The position numbers and the translations under genes were made by a program. A stretch of 64,000 nucleotides of DNA from Pelagomonas calceolata. Lineage: Eukaryota; Sar; Pelagophyceae; Pelagomonadales; Pelagomonadaceae. Below the pieces are notes generated by a model, which saw only the letters and a list, made by a program, of their open reading frames with translations, made no database searches and was not told where the DNA came from. The DNA is taken from the NCBI GenBank assembly GCA_918797485.1, contig CAKKNE010000001.1, forward strand, positions 434,001-498,000, in the 5' to 3' direction. This document shows, piece after piece, positions 28,708 to 39,400 of the stretch (its first letter is position 1; each line of letters opens with the position of its first letter).

Positions 28708-30120
28708 ATGGCAGGGCGCGAGCCTCTCTCCCGCGACGACCCTCGGTACCAGGAAGCACTCGAGAAAGTCGGTGAGACTATTGCCGCAAAGTTTTTCGAT
28801 CCCAGGCGCACCGACGGTGGGTTCGCCCTGCGGTCGATCGTGTGCCTGACCGGCCTCACGGCGGCTCCCGCGCTCCAGCCTCTCAACGGGCGCATGGCGG
28901 CGGTCGTCGAGGAGCTGGACGCCACCGGAAGAATGACGGTGACGTTTTCAGGGGTTATGGGCGCACGGGAGCCGGGGGACATCCGCCGGCTCTTGCGCGT
29001 CCGGCCGAAGAACTGCCGACGCATTCCCACCGAGATGGCCCACTGCACGCTGAAGCTCCGGATGCGCGATGGTGGTAGACCCCGGGCCGTGCGCGACTTC
29101 GCGAGCGAGGCCGCCGAATTCAAGAGTGACACCGAGGGCATGGCATGGCTCGGCTTATTTAAATCTAAAGGAAACAAGATGCCGGAGGACCTGGACGCCG
29201 TCGGCTCCTTGGAACGCGCGGGCATCCAAGTCAGACTGAGTGCGTTTCTGTCGCGCGGCGAGGCGTCGCGGCTGGCGCGGACGACGTGGGCGCGCGCCGT
29301 GCGGCGCGACACCGAGCAGCGCGAAGGGCAGATCGGCCTCATGCAGAAGCTGAGCGAGATGCCTGGAGAGCAGCAAAACTTTAAGGTGTTTCAGACCTAT
29401 CTGGATTCGGTGCTCGCGCGCGGCTGCCCGACCATCGCGATGATGCAAACGTGCACATTCCTTTCCGTCTACACGGAGGAAGTGAGGGCTGGACGGATCT
29501 CGAGAAGGGAGGTCGTGGACGGCGCGCTGAAGTCTGTCTGCACGCTCGCCCGGGAGTGGGCCGCGTTCGGCGTCGTCGCCTACTTTTTCTTCGGGTTCCT
29601 GCAAGTCGTGTTCGACGCAGCCGCGAGGCCTCGCATCTACATCGGCAACGAGACGGAGTCCGGCGCCTGGCAGGCGCTCGTCGCTATATTGCTGGCCCAG
29701 GGTGGCGCCGGCGGCGACCCCATGGGTTGTATCATGGCGCTCGGCGCCGCGCGGGGCTTGATCGTGTCCATGCAGGATCCGTACGATTTCGGCGCGGCGG
29801 GCGGGCTCGCAGCGGCGCATGCCATTCTCACGTGCCACGGCGCGCCGCCCGAGCTTATCAACGAGGCGCGTCACCTCGCTGCGTCGATCTACAGCACGGG
29901 CTTCCAGCCGATCCTGCCGTTCCGCGGCGTGCGAACGTTCTCGAACGTCGACGACGGCGCGATGGCGCGCAAATTGGATTTCTTCCGGCGCTTCGAGGCG
30001 GGCGAACTTACGGTTGCCTACACCGACGAGTGGTCGCGGCTCGTGAACACGCCTTCTTCGGAGAGCGAGCCCGCGACCGACGAGGACGAGGAGTCGACCG
30101 ATGAGGACGGGGAGTCCTAA
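28708..30120 (+). CDS. hypothetical protein, 470 residues, acidic tail
   Basis: The ATG at 28708 is the first ATG in the frame. Residues about 30-95 contain the pattern GL-(x)n-LNGRM-(x)n-GRMTVTF-(x)n-LLRVRPKN, a small beta-rich module common in algal MYND and ankyrin proteins. The middle is helical, with one hydrophobic run near 285-304 (FGVVAYFFFGFLQVVF) that may be buried or cross a membrane. The C-terminus is very acidic and Ser-rich (SEPATDEDEESTDEDGES). I do not recognise the whole family. It ends 16 bases from the convergent repeat protein. Confidence 0.65.
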   Translation: MAGREPLSRDDPRYQEALEKVGETIAAKFFDPRRTDGGFALRSIVCLTGLTAAPALQPLNGRMAAVVEELDATGRMTVTFSGVMGAREPGDIRRLLRVRPKNCRRIPTEMAHCTLKLRMRDGGRPRAVRDFASEAAEFKSDTEGMAWLGLFKSKGNKMPEDLDAVGSLERAGIQVRLSAFLSRGEASRLARTTWARAVRRDTEQREGQIGLMQKLSEMPGEQQNFKVFQTYLDSVLARGCPTIAMMQTCTFLSVYTEEVRAGRISRREVVDGALKSVCTLAREWAAFGVVAYFFFGFLQVVFDAAARPRIYIGNETESGAWQALVAILLAQGGAGGDPMGCIMALGAARGLIVSMQDPYDFGAAGGLAAAHAILTCHGAPPELINEARHLAASIYSTGFQPILPFRGVRTFSNVDDGAMARKLDFFRRFEAGELTVAYTDEWSRLVNTPSSESEPATDEDEESTDEDGES

Positions 30121-30136
30121 GCAGACTAAAGCATGA

Positions 30137-33100
30137 CTAGCCATTAAGCTGATACACGTGCACGCGCTGCGCGTTCTTCCCGCCGTAGGCGAGCACGTGG
30201 GCCTCCTCGAACTCGTCGTCGTCCGTCCCGAAGACGCCGTCGGCGCCGTTGTCGGCGCAACGGACGGCCGGGATGACGTGGAACTCGACGTGGCCGGGCG
30301 CGTTGTCGACGAGGTCCAGCACGTCCTGGCCGCCCCCGAAGCAGACGACGCGCGAGACGCCCGCGTAGTGGATCAATTTCAGACAGTTGAGCGCCGCCTT
30401 GGACGCGTGCCGCGGCTCCGCTGGTTTTCCCGTTACAGTCTCGCCGACGCGCGGCGACTTGTCGTCGAAGAGCGCCACCACCGCGTCGCACGCGTCGACG
30501 CAGGCCCAGCTCGACGCCAACAGCTTCTTCTGGGCCTCGGACGCGCCGGCGCGCCAGGCCGCGAGCTTGCAGCCCCGCGCCGCCAGGGCCGGCAGCACGG
30601 ACGTGTACGAGTCGTGCCTTAATTCCGCGCCGTCCCAGAAGACGACTTGCGCCCCCAGGTAGTCCGGCGACGAGATGACCTCGAGGGCGATGGCCGCGGC
30701 CTTGACGTTCGTCTGCAGGCTGAAGTCGACGCCGTCGCCGAAGCCCACGCATAAAACGCTCGGCACCTCCCGTAGCACCGCGGCGTCCGACGACGTCCAG
30801 GCCCGAATATTGAGTTTGCCCACCCCGCCACCAACCTGGTGGAGCTGGCCCTTTTCTTCGTAGACCGCGCCGCCGCGCATCGGGGTATGAGTGGACATCT
30901 CATCTAACTCGGCGGCCGTCCGGGGCTTGTACGGCGCCAACGACCCGTCCTCCGGCGGCAGCGGCAGCGGGTCCAGCGACCGCTCCCAGCTCCGGAAGCC
31001 CTGGGCGCCCCTTTGATACTTGCCCCCCGCAAAATCCGCGTCGTTGCCGAACTTGTCCCGGATCGGCACGGGCGAGTAGGGGTCCGAGATCTGCGAGACG
31101 CGCGACATGTCGTCGTCCTGCAGCGGCGACGACGACTGCGTCGGCTCGCGCCGGTGGTGGCCGTACTCGTTCGCGGGCTGCTGCATCCCGAAGCCTTGCG
31201 GCTGGTGCATCGCTCCGCCGAAGCCCTGCGCGCCCCTTTCAAACTTCGAACCCTCGTAGTCGGGGTCGTTGCCGTAGGCGTCCTGGCCCGTCCAGTTCTC
31301 CGCGTGGGCCGACTGGCTGCGGTCGAGCTGGAAGCGCCGGCCCGGCGGCGGCGGCGCGTCGGCGTTCCCGCCGAAGCCTCCGCCGCCGCCGAACGGACCG
31401 CCGCTCCCGCCGAAGCCGCCGCTGTTCACGGCGTTGGCGTGGCCGAAGTAGCCGCCCTCGGGCCGCTCGTTGACCTCGGCGCCATACGCGTCCGGGTCGT
31501 GCTGGTACTCGCCGCTCCCCCCAAACCCGCCGCTGCCACCGAAGGGGCCGCCGCTTCCGCCAAAGCCGCCACCGCTTCCACCACTCCCACCGAAAGGACC
31601 GCCCCCTTCGCCGAAGCCGCCGTCGAACTTGGACTCGCCCACGCCGTCGTCCATGGGCATGCCAAAGCCCCGCGCGCCGCGCTCGTACTTGCCGCCCTCG
31701 TACTCGGGGTCGTTGCCGTAGGCGTCCTGGCCCTGCCAGTTCTCGGCGTGCATCGACTGGCTGCGGTCGAGCTGGAAGCGGCCGCCCCCTGAGCCGCCCG
31801 AGCCGCCGAATTGGCCGGAGCCGCCCGAGCCGCCCATGGCGCCGCCGTAGCCGCCGTCGAAGGGCGGCGAGGGCCCCACGTCGAAGTCGACGGCGCGCTT
31901 GCCCGTGCCCGGCGTCGTCGAGAAGCCGCCCTGGGCCTGGCGCCCGCTGAAGTGCGAGAAGGCGCCCGCGATGGAGTCGATGCCTTTTTCGGACATGGAC
32001 TGGAAGCCCCTTTGATATTTCCCGCCTTCGAAGTCCGGGTCGTTGCCATAAGCGTCCTCGCCGTGCCAGGCCTCGCCGTAGCCCCCGCCGTGGGCGTCGT
32101 CGAGCTCCGAGCGTTGCTGCGGACTTCTAGAGGAATAGGGGTCGGCGGCCTGGTAGGGCTCCATGGGCGACCGCGGGCCTAAATCGGTCTTTTCATGACC
32201 AGAGAGCCCGAGCTGCTCCGAGCCGCCGGCCCAGTCCGGCAGGCTCTGCTCCGGCCGCGCGCGGGGCGCGACGGACGGCACGAGGCGGTCCACCCCATAA
32301 GCCTCGTCCGTCCTACTGGGTGTGAACTGCTCGCGGCTCTCGCCGGCCATGACCGCCTCCCGCGCGTACGTCGACGCCCGCCGCGACGCCTCCTTGGCCT
32401 CGCCGACGTAGCGCTCGACGTCATCCCTATTATCGCCGATCATGGCCTCCCGGAAGATTGGTGATGAGGGCCGCTTCCGTTCATAATCCGCGGCCTGCCT
32501 CGCCACGTCCCCCGCGCGCTCCGACGCATGTCTAGCTTCGTCGACGTGCTCCAAAACCCCGTAAGCCGAGTCGGACGCGCGCGGCCGGTAGCCCAAATCG
32601 TCGGGCACGGGCCGCGACGCGCCGTTCGGAATCGGTAATTCCGGAGGCGGCATCGGTCTAGGCCCAAACCTACGGTAGGGGCCGCCCTCCAACCCTTCCG
32701 GGTCCGGCTCCATGGGCCCCGACCGTTGGTGGCCGAGGTCCGCCTCGTAGTCGTACACACGTTTTGGAGGACTCAGCCCCGTATCGGAAGCCATACTACC
32801 TTCCTGCCACTCCTCCTGCCAGTGGTCACCGTCATGGGGGGGAAACATGGCCTTGCGCGTCCGCATCTGCGCCGACCCCAAAGACTGCGAGTCGTCGCCC
32901 GATCCTAGTGAACGCATGTCCGTCTCGTAGTTCTCCGGTTTACTTCCAGGAACGGAAGGCGGCCGCGGCTTGTAGTTCTGGTAGGCCCGGAAGCCCCGTT
33001 GGTACTTCGAACCGTGCGCGTCCTGGTCCCGCCAGTTCCAGTTCGTCGCCCCGTCAATATCTGCATCGTAGGCCGGCGCGGGGGGTAACGCGTAGTCGTC

Positions 33101-35956
33101 CGTGTCCGGTACTGGTAAACAATACTCCTCCGGATCATCGGGTAAACCGGGCGCCTCGCCCTCGAGCATCTCGTGCGTCCTCCCATCAATGTGGACGGGC
33201 TTGGGGCCCGGGTCCGTCCGCGGCGAGTCGCGCGCCGCCTCGGCCAAAGCTCGCCGGTTCGCCTCCTCGCGCTGGCGCTGGCGCGCCTGCCGGCGCTGCT
33301 CCTTCTTCGCCTTGGCCTCGGCCAGTTGGCGCTCGAAATCATCATCATCCTCCGGTCTAGGCGTCCAGTCGTCTTTCAGGGCCTCCTCGAGCTCCTTCTG
33401 GCGCTCCTCGCGCCGCTTCTGCAGCGCGGCCTCCTTGTCCTTCTTGCGAGCCGCGCGCCGCTCGGCCGCCTTCGCCTTCGCCTGCCGCAGCTCCTCCTCG
33501 GCGGCCTCCTCCGCGGCTTTGGTACGTGGCGAGATGCCGTCGTCGTCCTCGTCCTCGGACACCTGCTGGAGCTCGCGCTCGCGCGCTAACCTTCGTTGCT
33601 CGAGCTCGAACTGCTTCCTCTTCGCCTTCTCGGCGGAGCGCTTCTGCTTCGCCTCCTTGGCCCGTCTCAGCGTCTCGAGCTCCGCCTGCTCCGCTTGGTC
33701 GTCGCGGGGCGTCTCGTCGGAGGAGGCCTCGGCTTCCTTCAGCGCCTTGAGCCGTTCTTCCTTCTCGCGCTGCCTCTGGCGGCTCTTTTGTTCTTTACGG
33801 CGGGCCTTGGCCTCCTTGGCGCGCGCGATGGCGTCGGCCGAGGCCTGGGAGTCGTCGTCGGACTCTTCCTCGGGAGACTCCGCCTCGGCCTCCGCGAGGG
33901 CCTGCCTCGCCGCCTCGCGCTCGGCGTCCTTCTTCGCTCTTGCTTCGGCCTTGGCGGCTTCTCTTTCCGCTTTCTTCTTGGCCGCGGCCTCGCGCGCGGC
34001 TTCGAGTTCCGCGTCGGCGCCGTCGTCGTCCGGTTCGTCGTCCGAGGGCTCGGCCTCCATCGCCTTGAGGGCGGCCTCGCGCTCGGCCTGCTTCTTGGCC
34101 CGGGCCTCGGCCTTGGCCGCTTCGCGCTCGGCCTTCTTCTTCGCGGCGGCCTCCTGCGCGGCGGCGAGCACGGCGTCGGCGCCGTCGTCGTCGGACTCCT
34201 CGGACGGCTCGTCGGCGGCGGCGGCCTTGAGGGCGGCTTCGCGTTCCGCCTTTTTCTGGGCTTTGAGTGCCTCCTTCTCGGCCTTGCGCTTGGCCGCAGC
34301 CTCCTGGGCCGCGGCGAGCTCGGCCGCGCCGTCATCGTCGTCCTCGTCCGCAGACGCCTCGTCAGCTAATGCTTTTGCTGCGGCCTCACGCTCGGCCTTT
34401 TTCTGGGCTTTGAGTGCCTCCTTCTCAGCTTTCCGCTTCGCGGCGGCCTCTTGCGCAGCGGCTAACTCGGCGGCGCCATCGTCGTCGTCCTCATCCGAAG
34501 CTTCGTCGGCGAGAGCTTTCGCGGCAGCCTCGCGCTCCGCTTTCTTTTGAGCCTTGAGGGCTTCTTTCTCAGCTTTCCGCTTCGCGGCGGCCTCTTGCGC
34601 AGCGGCTAACTCGGCGGCGCCGTCGTCGTCGTCCTCATCCTCAGCAGAGGCCTCGTCGGCTAATGCTTTGGCCGCGGCCTCGCGCTCGGCCTTTTTCTGG
34701 GCTTTCAACGCTTCCTTCTCCGCCTTGCGCTTCGCGGCGGCTTCCTGGGCGGCAGCTAACTCGGCGGCGCCGTCATCTTCATCTTCGTCCGCAGAAGCTT
34801 CGTCAGCGAGAGCTTTCGCCGCGGCCTCGCGTTCCGCCTTCTTCTGGGCCTTCTCGGCTTTCCGCTGGGCCGCGGCCTCCTGGGCCGCGGCGAGCTCCGC
34901 GGCGCCGTCGTCGTCGTCCTCGTCCTCGTCGACCGGCGGGGCCGCTGCCTTGGAGACTGAGATGGAGGCGGCCGGCGCCGGCGCGGCCGCGGCGTCGGCC
35001 AGGGCCGTGCCGCCGTCGAAGGGCGCCGGCGCCGGCGCCGGCGCCGTGAGGTCGACGACGTTGATCGGGGGCCGCGGCGACGCTCTTGGAGAAGAGCGCT
35101 CCGGCAGCTCGTCGACGTCCTGCAGGCTCGGGCGCGACGACCGCTGCGACCGCGACGGCTCCACGGGCTGCGGCGCGCTGAGGAAGGCTTCTTCGGTGAG
35201 GCGCATGTCTTCCGTCTCGGCCGTCTCCTCTTCATCAGGACGGTCGAACTCGCGCGAGTGGCGCAGCTTGCGGCGCACGTGCGGCTCGGCCGGGCCCTCG
35301 TCCGGGAGTTCCAAGGCGTTGAGCGCGTGCTCGGGAGAGGTGGGCGGCGCCTCGGACGACGCCCGCAGCAACATCACCTCCTCGAAGGGCGTCGTCTCGA
35401 TGAGCTCCTCGGCGGCGACGGTAAAGGTCCGCGCGTCGACCTCTTGGCCCCCGAAGGCGCTCGCACATAACTCCTTGAAGTGCCGTTCGCCGTCCTCGCG
35501 GCACCGCTTGCCGCCCGTCTCGACGCGCGCGAGGGCTCTCGACGCGCCGTCTAACCGCAAGGCCACATGATCTGAATCTAAGTGCGTGGCCCCCGCGGCG
35601 AGCACGGCGAATAGCGCCGTCGCCCGCGCGCGGACGGCGCCCTCGTCGCCGGGCGTCGCGTCGCCCTTTGCGACGCACGCCAAGGCGCCTAGTACTAAAT
35701 TGCCGCCGACCCGGTCCACGGTCCGTCCGTCGGGACCCTTGAACCAGCCGCCGAACCACCTCTTGATGGCCGCTTCGACGGCGCGGGCCTCGTCGCCCTC
35801 CGCTTTTGGTTGTAATAGCTGCTGGGCCTGGCGCGCGCTCAGGAGCACGGCGCCGCCCAGCCGCTTGCGGTGGACAACCACGGCGCGGCGCACGTCCGCG
35901 AGCGTCACGGCTTCCAGGCCCTCGGGCGGCTGCAGGCTCGAGGTGGTCTGGCCCAT
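30137..35956 (-). CDS. giant N-myristoylation-type repeat protein, 1,939 residues
   Basis: The N-terminus MGQTTSSL fits the N-myristoylation consensus (Gly2, Ser6), so membrane attachment is likely. Residues about 340-885 are some ten units of 40-46 residues that alternate an acidic patch (DEDDDDG) with a charged helix (AAELAAAQEAAAKRKAEKEAL), predicting a long coiled coil or single alpha-helix. Residues about 970-1650 are Gly-rich and carry about five copies of a motif such as DAYGNDPDYEGGKYQRG. The last 240 residues form a separate folded domain (LKLIHYAGVSRVVCFGGGQ) with Rossmann-like alternation that I cannot name. No intron is needed. A scaffold at the plasma membrane is my inference. 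Confidence 0.75.
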   Translation of the reverse strand: MGQTTSSLQPPEGLEAVTLADVRRAVVVHRKRLGGAVLLSARQAQQLLQPKAEGDEARAVEAAIKRWFGGWFKGPDGRTVDRVGGNLVLGALACVAKGDATPGDEGAVRARATALFAVLAAGATHLDSDHVALRLDGASRALARVETGGKRCREDGERHFKELCASAFGGQEVDARTFTVAAEELIETTPFEEVMLLRASSEAPPTSPEHALNALELPDEGPAEPHVRRKLRHSREFDRPDEEETAETEDMRLTEEAFLSAPQPVEPSRSQRSSRPSLQDVDELPERSSPRASPRPPINVVDLTAPAPAPAPFDGGTALADAAAAPAPAASISVSKAAAPPVDEDEDDDDGAAELAAAQEAAAQRKAEKAQKKAEREAAAKALADEASADEDEDDGAAELAAAQEAAAKRKAEKEALKAQKKAEREAAAKALADEASAEDEDDDDGAAELAAAQEAAAKRKAEKEALKAQKKAEREAAAKALADEASDEDDDDGAAELAAAQEAAAKRKAEKEALKAQKKAEREAAAKALADEASADEDDDDGAAELAAAQEAAAKRKAEKEALKAQKKAEREAALKAAAADEPSEESDDDGADAVLAAAQEAAAKKKAEREAAKAEARAKKQAEREAALKAMEAEPSDDEPDDDGADAELEAAREAAAKKKAEREAAKAEARAKKDAEREAARQALAEAEAESPEEESDDDSQASADAIARAKEAKARRKEQKSRQRQREKEERLKALKEAEASSDETPRDDQAEQAELETLRRAKEAKQKRSAEKAKRKQFELEQRRLARERELQQVSEDEDDDGISPRTKAAEEAAEEELRQAKAKAAERRAARKKDKEAALQKRREERQKELEEALKDDWTPRPEDDDDFERQLAEAKAKKEQRRQARQRQREEANRRALAEAARDSPRTDPGPKPVHIDGRTHEMLEGEAPGLPDDPEEYCLPVPDTDDYALPPAPAYDADIDGATNWNWRDQDAHGSKYQRGFRAYQNYKPRPPSVPGSKPENYETDMRSLGSGDDSQSLGSAQMRTRKAMFPPHDGDHWQEEWQEGSMASDTGLSPPKRVYDYEADLGHQRSGPMEPDPEGLEGGPYRRFGPRPMPPPELPIPNGASRPVPDDLGYRPRASDSAYGVLEHVDEARHASERAGDVARQAADYERKRPSSPIFREAMIGDNRDDVERYVGEAKEASRRASTYAREAVMAGESREQFTPSRTDEAYGVDRLVPSVAPRARPEQSLPDWAGGSEQLGLSGHEKTDLGPRSPMEPYQAADPYSSRSPQQRSELDDAHGGGYGEAWHGEDAYGNDPDFEGGKYQRGFQSMSEKGIDSIAGAFSHFSGRQAQGGFSTTPGTGKRAVDFDVGPSPPFDGGYGGAMGGSGGSGQFGGSGGSGGGRFQLDRSQSMHAENWQGQDAYGNDPEYEGGKYERGARGFGMPMDDGVGESKFDGGFGEGGGPFGGSGGSGGGFGGSGGPFGGSGGFGGSGEYQHDPDAYGAEVNERPEGGYFGHANAVNSGGFGGSGGPFGGGGGFGGNADAPPPPGRRFQLDRSQSAHAENWTGQDAYGNDPDYEGSKFERGAQGFGGAMHQPQGFGMQQPANEYGHHRREPTQSSSPLQDDDMSRVSQISDPYSPVPIRDKFGNDADFAGGKYQRGAQGFRSWERSLDPLPLPPEDGSLAPYKPRTAAELDEMSTHTPMRGGAVYEEKGQLHQVGGGVGKLNIRAWTSSDAAVLREVPSVLCVGFGDGVDFSLQTNVKAAAIALEVISSPDYLGAQVVFWDGAELRHDSYTSVLPALAARGCKLAAWRAGASEAQKKLLASSWACVDACDAVVALFDDKSPRVGETVTGKPAEPRHASKAALNCLKLIHYAGVSRVVCFGGGQDVLDLVDNAPGHVEFHVIPAVRCADNGADGVFGTDDDEFEEAHVLAYGGKNAQRVHVYQLNG
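33690..34930 (-). repeat. coding tandem repeat, about 120-138 bp units
   Basis: Near-identical units code the acidic/coiled-coil module of the giant repeat protein. The four units between about 34230 and 34780 are the most alike at the DNA level (for example GGCGGCCTCTTGCGCAGCGG recurs), which points to recent unequal exchange. Units toward both sides are more diverged. Confidence 0.8.
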
Positions 35957-36455
35957 GGTGCCGTCTCGGGGCAGCCTCCGACGACTGCGAGCCTCTCAGG
36001 CGGACCTGTGGCCGAGCTGTGAGGGCTGGTGGCCGCGCGTCGTCCGCTCAGCGCCGGCGGATAGCTTGCCTGCGCTAATTTGGGCTGGGGGGTTGTGTGA
36101 TGGGGGTGGGGGTCGCTCGTTCCTACGCCTGCCTGGGCGCATCGGTCCTTAACGTGTCGCGGATGAGGTCGACGGATGCTCGAAATCGACAAAACCCGAC
36201 ACGCTTGTGCAAAAGTTGGCTTCACAAGCTTATACGCAGGCGTATACGGCTATCGCAGCTTATGCGAGACGCTGGTAGTTGTATTTTAGACAGTTGAGCG
36301 CTGGGCGAAGCCGCGAGCGCTGTGCGAGATTGCCTCGCGGAGTTGTGCAGCATAACCTGAAGAGAGTGGACTGCCAGAGTGGACTGCCAGGCGCACTAGC
36401 CAGACGCACTGCTGCCTGCTCGGTTCCAACAAGCACGAAGACAGATTGAACATCG
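35957..36455. promoter_or_regulatory. divergent promoter region, repeat protein / SDE3-like helicase
   Basis: These 499 bases contain a 13-base tandem duplication (AGAGTGGACTGCC at 36363 and 36376). No recurrent palindrome and no gene were seen. Confidence 0.5.
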
Positions 36456-39400
36456 ATGCCTGAAGGCCGCGCGCCGACGTGGGCCACCTTCAGCGAGCGC
36501 GGGGACCGGCGCCTGCCGCCGCCAGCCCGCCTCCCCAGCGGCGCCTCGTTCGGCGAGCGCGGGGACCCGCGTCCACTGCCGCCGAACCGCCTCGGCAGCA
36601 CCGCCTCGACCTTCAGCGAGCGCGACCTGACGGACGTCGACACGCCGCCGCCGCCACCGCCGCAGTTCCTCGCGAGCGTCGAGGCCGCCGCGAAGACGGC
36701 GCCGGGCCGGACGCAGCTGCGCGCGCCGAGCCTGGACACGGCGCTCTCGGTGACGGACGTCGACCTCGGCGCCGTGCTGCTGGGCGACGAGTCGAGCGAC
36801 GACGACGACGACGATTATGAGGCGCCGGCGCCCTACAACCAATTGCAGAAGCGGAAGCCCCCGGCGCCGGCGCCGCGCTTTTCGCGGGCCGTGTGCCAGT
36901 TCGTGCCGCTCGAGTCGGAGAACGCCGCCGAGCGCCACGTCGTCAAGCTCCAGCTGATCCCCGACCTGTCGCCGCGCGTGACGGCGTACCTGGAGCGCGG
37001 CGACGACGCCGAGGTCGCGCCGACGCCGGCCTCGGGCCTGCGGCTCGTCGTCGAGGCGACGGGCGACGCCGACGAGCGCGACGCGGGCCCCGTGAGCGGC
37101 TGGGTCGTGGCCCACCTGGCGCGGCGGCGGGACGTGAGCGACGGCGCGTTGAGCTGGAGCACGGGCGCCGAGGGCGGCTGCGTCGGCGTGTCCTGGAAGT
37201 GCGTCTTCGTGACGCGAAGCAACGCCGACGAGCTGCTGCTCGCGACGCCGAAGCTCTCGAGCGAGGCGCCGAAGTGGCACCCCGAGCACGTGCGCGCCGT
37301 CTTCGACGAGCACATGTTCGCCGTGTCGTCGCTGTTTAGCGACGTGCCCTTTGTGCGGCCGCTCGGTCTAGAGGATAGCCGCGACGCCGTCGGCGGCGGC
37401 GCGGGCGACCACTTCCAGCTCGCAACGCAGCCGGCGCACCTCGGTCCCACGGGGCTGACTGAGGGCCTGCGCCTGATCGTGCTCGACCCGGCCTGTGCAC
37501 TGCTCCCGGGGGGCTCCCAGCGGCTCGGCATGGAGCGGCTCAGCAGGCTCCGTCCGGGCGACGTGCTCGACGCGACCTGCGACTCCCAGGGCAACGCGTT
37601 CGTGGCACCGACCCCCATAAACGGGGCACGGCGCGGATCGTTGAAAAAAAAGAAGAAGCAATCGTTCAAGGGCACGGACGCGCTCACGTTCCCATTCGAC
37701 CGGCGGGACGTCGGCTGGGCCTGGACCACCGCGACGCCCCTGCGGCCGCTTGTCGCGAGCGCGGAGCGCGCCAAACCGCTCAGCAGTATTCCCGCGCACC
37801 TCCACGAGCATTCGGACGCCGCGCTGTTGGCGGCCTGCCGCGCGGCGGCCAAGGGCGAAGCCTTCGACTTCGACCTGATCCAGCGGCGCGCGGCGGCGCT
37901 CGACGACGGGCGACGGCTCGGCGCGCAGCCGCACGCGGCGCTCCGGGACCGCATGGCGCACCTGCGCGCGCTCTTGTGGTTGGAAGAGGCAAGCACGACG
38001 CTGGACCTCGAGGCGGCTGACGTATTTGAAGTGAAACTCCGGAACATCCAGGCGCTCCCGGCGCTGACGACGAACCCCTACTACGCCCCGGCGACACCGT
38101 GGAAGTGGTTTGGGTTCGCGCCGGGAACCGTCATCTCGGAGGCGGCGCGCTGCACGCTCACTGTTCCCGGCGCGTCGGAGTCGGCGTCCGGCGCGCGGCC
38201 GCCGATCCAGCAGGGCGACGCCATACGCCTCCGCCCGACGGAGCAGAGCCGGCAGCTTTTCGCCGAGCTCGCGGGCGGCGTGTACGAGCTGCGCGCCGTC
38301 GTCGCGGACGTGCGCGCCGACGTACTGACGCTCGCGCTGCCGCGGTGCCCGCTGATTCAAAAGCTCCTGGAGCGGGAGGCTCAGGGCGCCGCCGAGATGG
38401 CCTGGCACGCGCGGTTCCGGCCGCAGCAGGCTGGCGCCAAATTCCTGCACGACGCGCTGTCGCAGATCGCCGCGGACCCCGCTCCCTTCGAGCGGATCCT
38501 CCTCGGCGGCGCGGGCACCGACGCCGGCTCTGCCGACAACGGCGACGCGGTCGACGACGTCCCGGAGGGGGCGCTCGACCTCAACGAGCAGCAGCGCGCC
38601 GCCGTCGCCGCGATCACCGCGCCGTCGCCGCGACTCCCGCCGGTCGTCGTGTTCGGTCCGCCGGGCACCGGCAAAACGGCGGTCGTCGCGGAGGCGATTC
38701 GGCGCCTGGCGGCGCGGCGCGGCGCGCGTATCCTGTGCTGCGCGCCGTCGGATGAAGCCGCCGACGTGCTGACGCGGCGGGTGGCGGCGGCAATGGAGTC
38801 GCTGGAGCCGCACAAACCGCCGTCGCTTCTCCGTCTCAACTGGTGGCAGCGCAAGCAGGATTCTGTGGCCCCGGCGCTGCTGCGGTACTGCTCGACGCGG
38901 GACGGCCAGTTCGATGTGTTCTCGCGCAACAACATCAAGAACAAGACGGTCGTGATCACGACGTGCGCTTGCGCCGGCGTACTGCTGCGCATGGGTCTGC
39001 GAGGGCATTTTAGCCATATTGTTGTCGATGAGGCGGCGCAGGCGCTGGAGCCGGAGGCGCTGGTGCCCGTAGCGCTGGCCGGACCGGCGACGCGGGTGAC
39101 TCTTGCCGGCGATCCGAACCAGCTCGGACCGGCCGTTAGATCAACAGACGCGCTCAAACGCGGCCTTGGCACGTCTCTGCTGAAGCGACTCCTACTCACC
39201 GCGGCGGAGCTCTCCGGCGACGCGCCGCCCGGCCTGAAGCGATTCGGATTGGGAAGCGCGGCCCGCGTCGCGCCGATCGTCTGCAAGTTGAACACAAATT
39301 ACCGAGCTCACGGAAGTCTGCTCGCGCTGCCGTCGCGGCTGTTCTACGGAGACGCATTGGTCCCTGCCAGTGAGACCGCGCACGCCCAATTGTTACCATG

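Noticed and set aside
33102-34550. Ser/Ala-rich 482-codon plus-strand frame
   Set aside because: It is the antisense of the acidic coiled-coil repeats of the giant protein and shows only their mirrored repetition.
36363-36388. 13-bp tandem duplication as regulatory element
   Set aside because: Two short units upstream of one gene are explained by slippage and do not recur elsewhere in the window.
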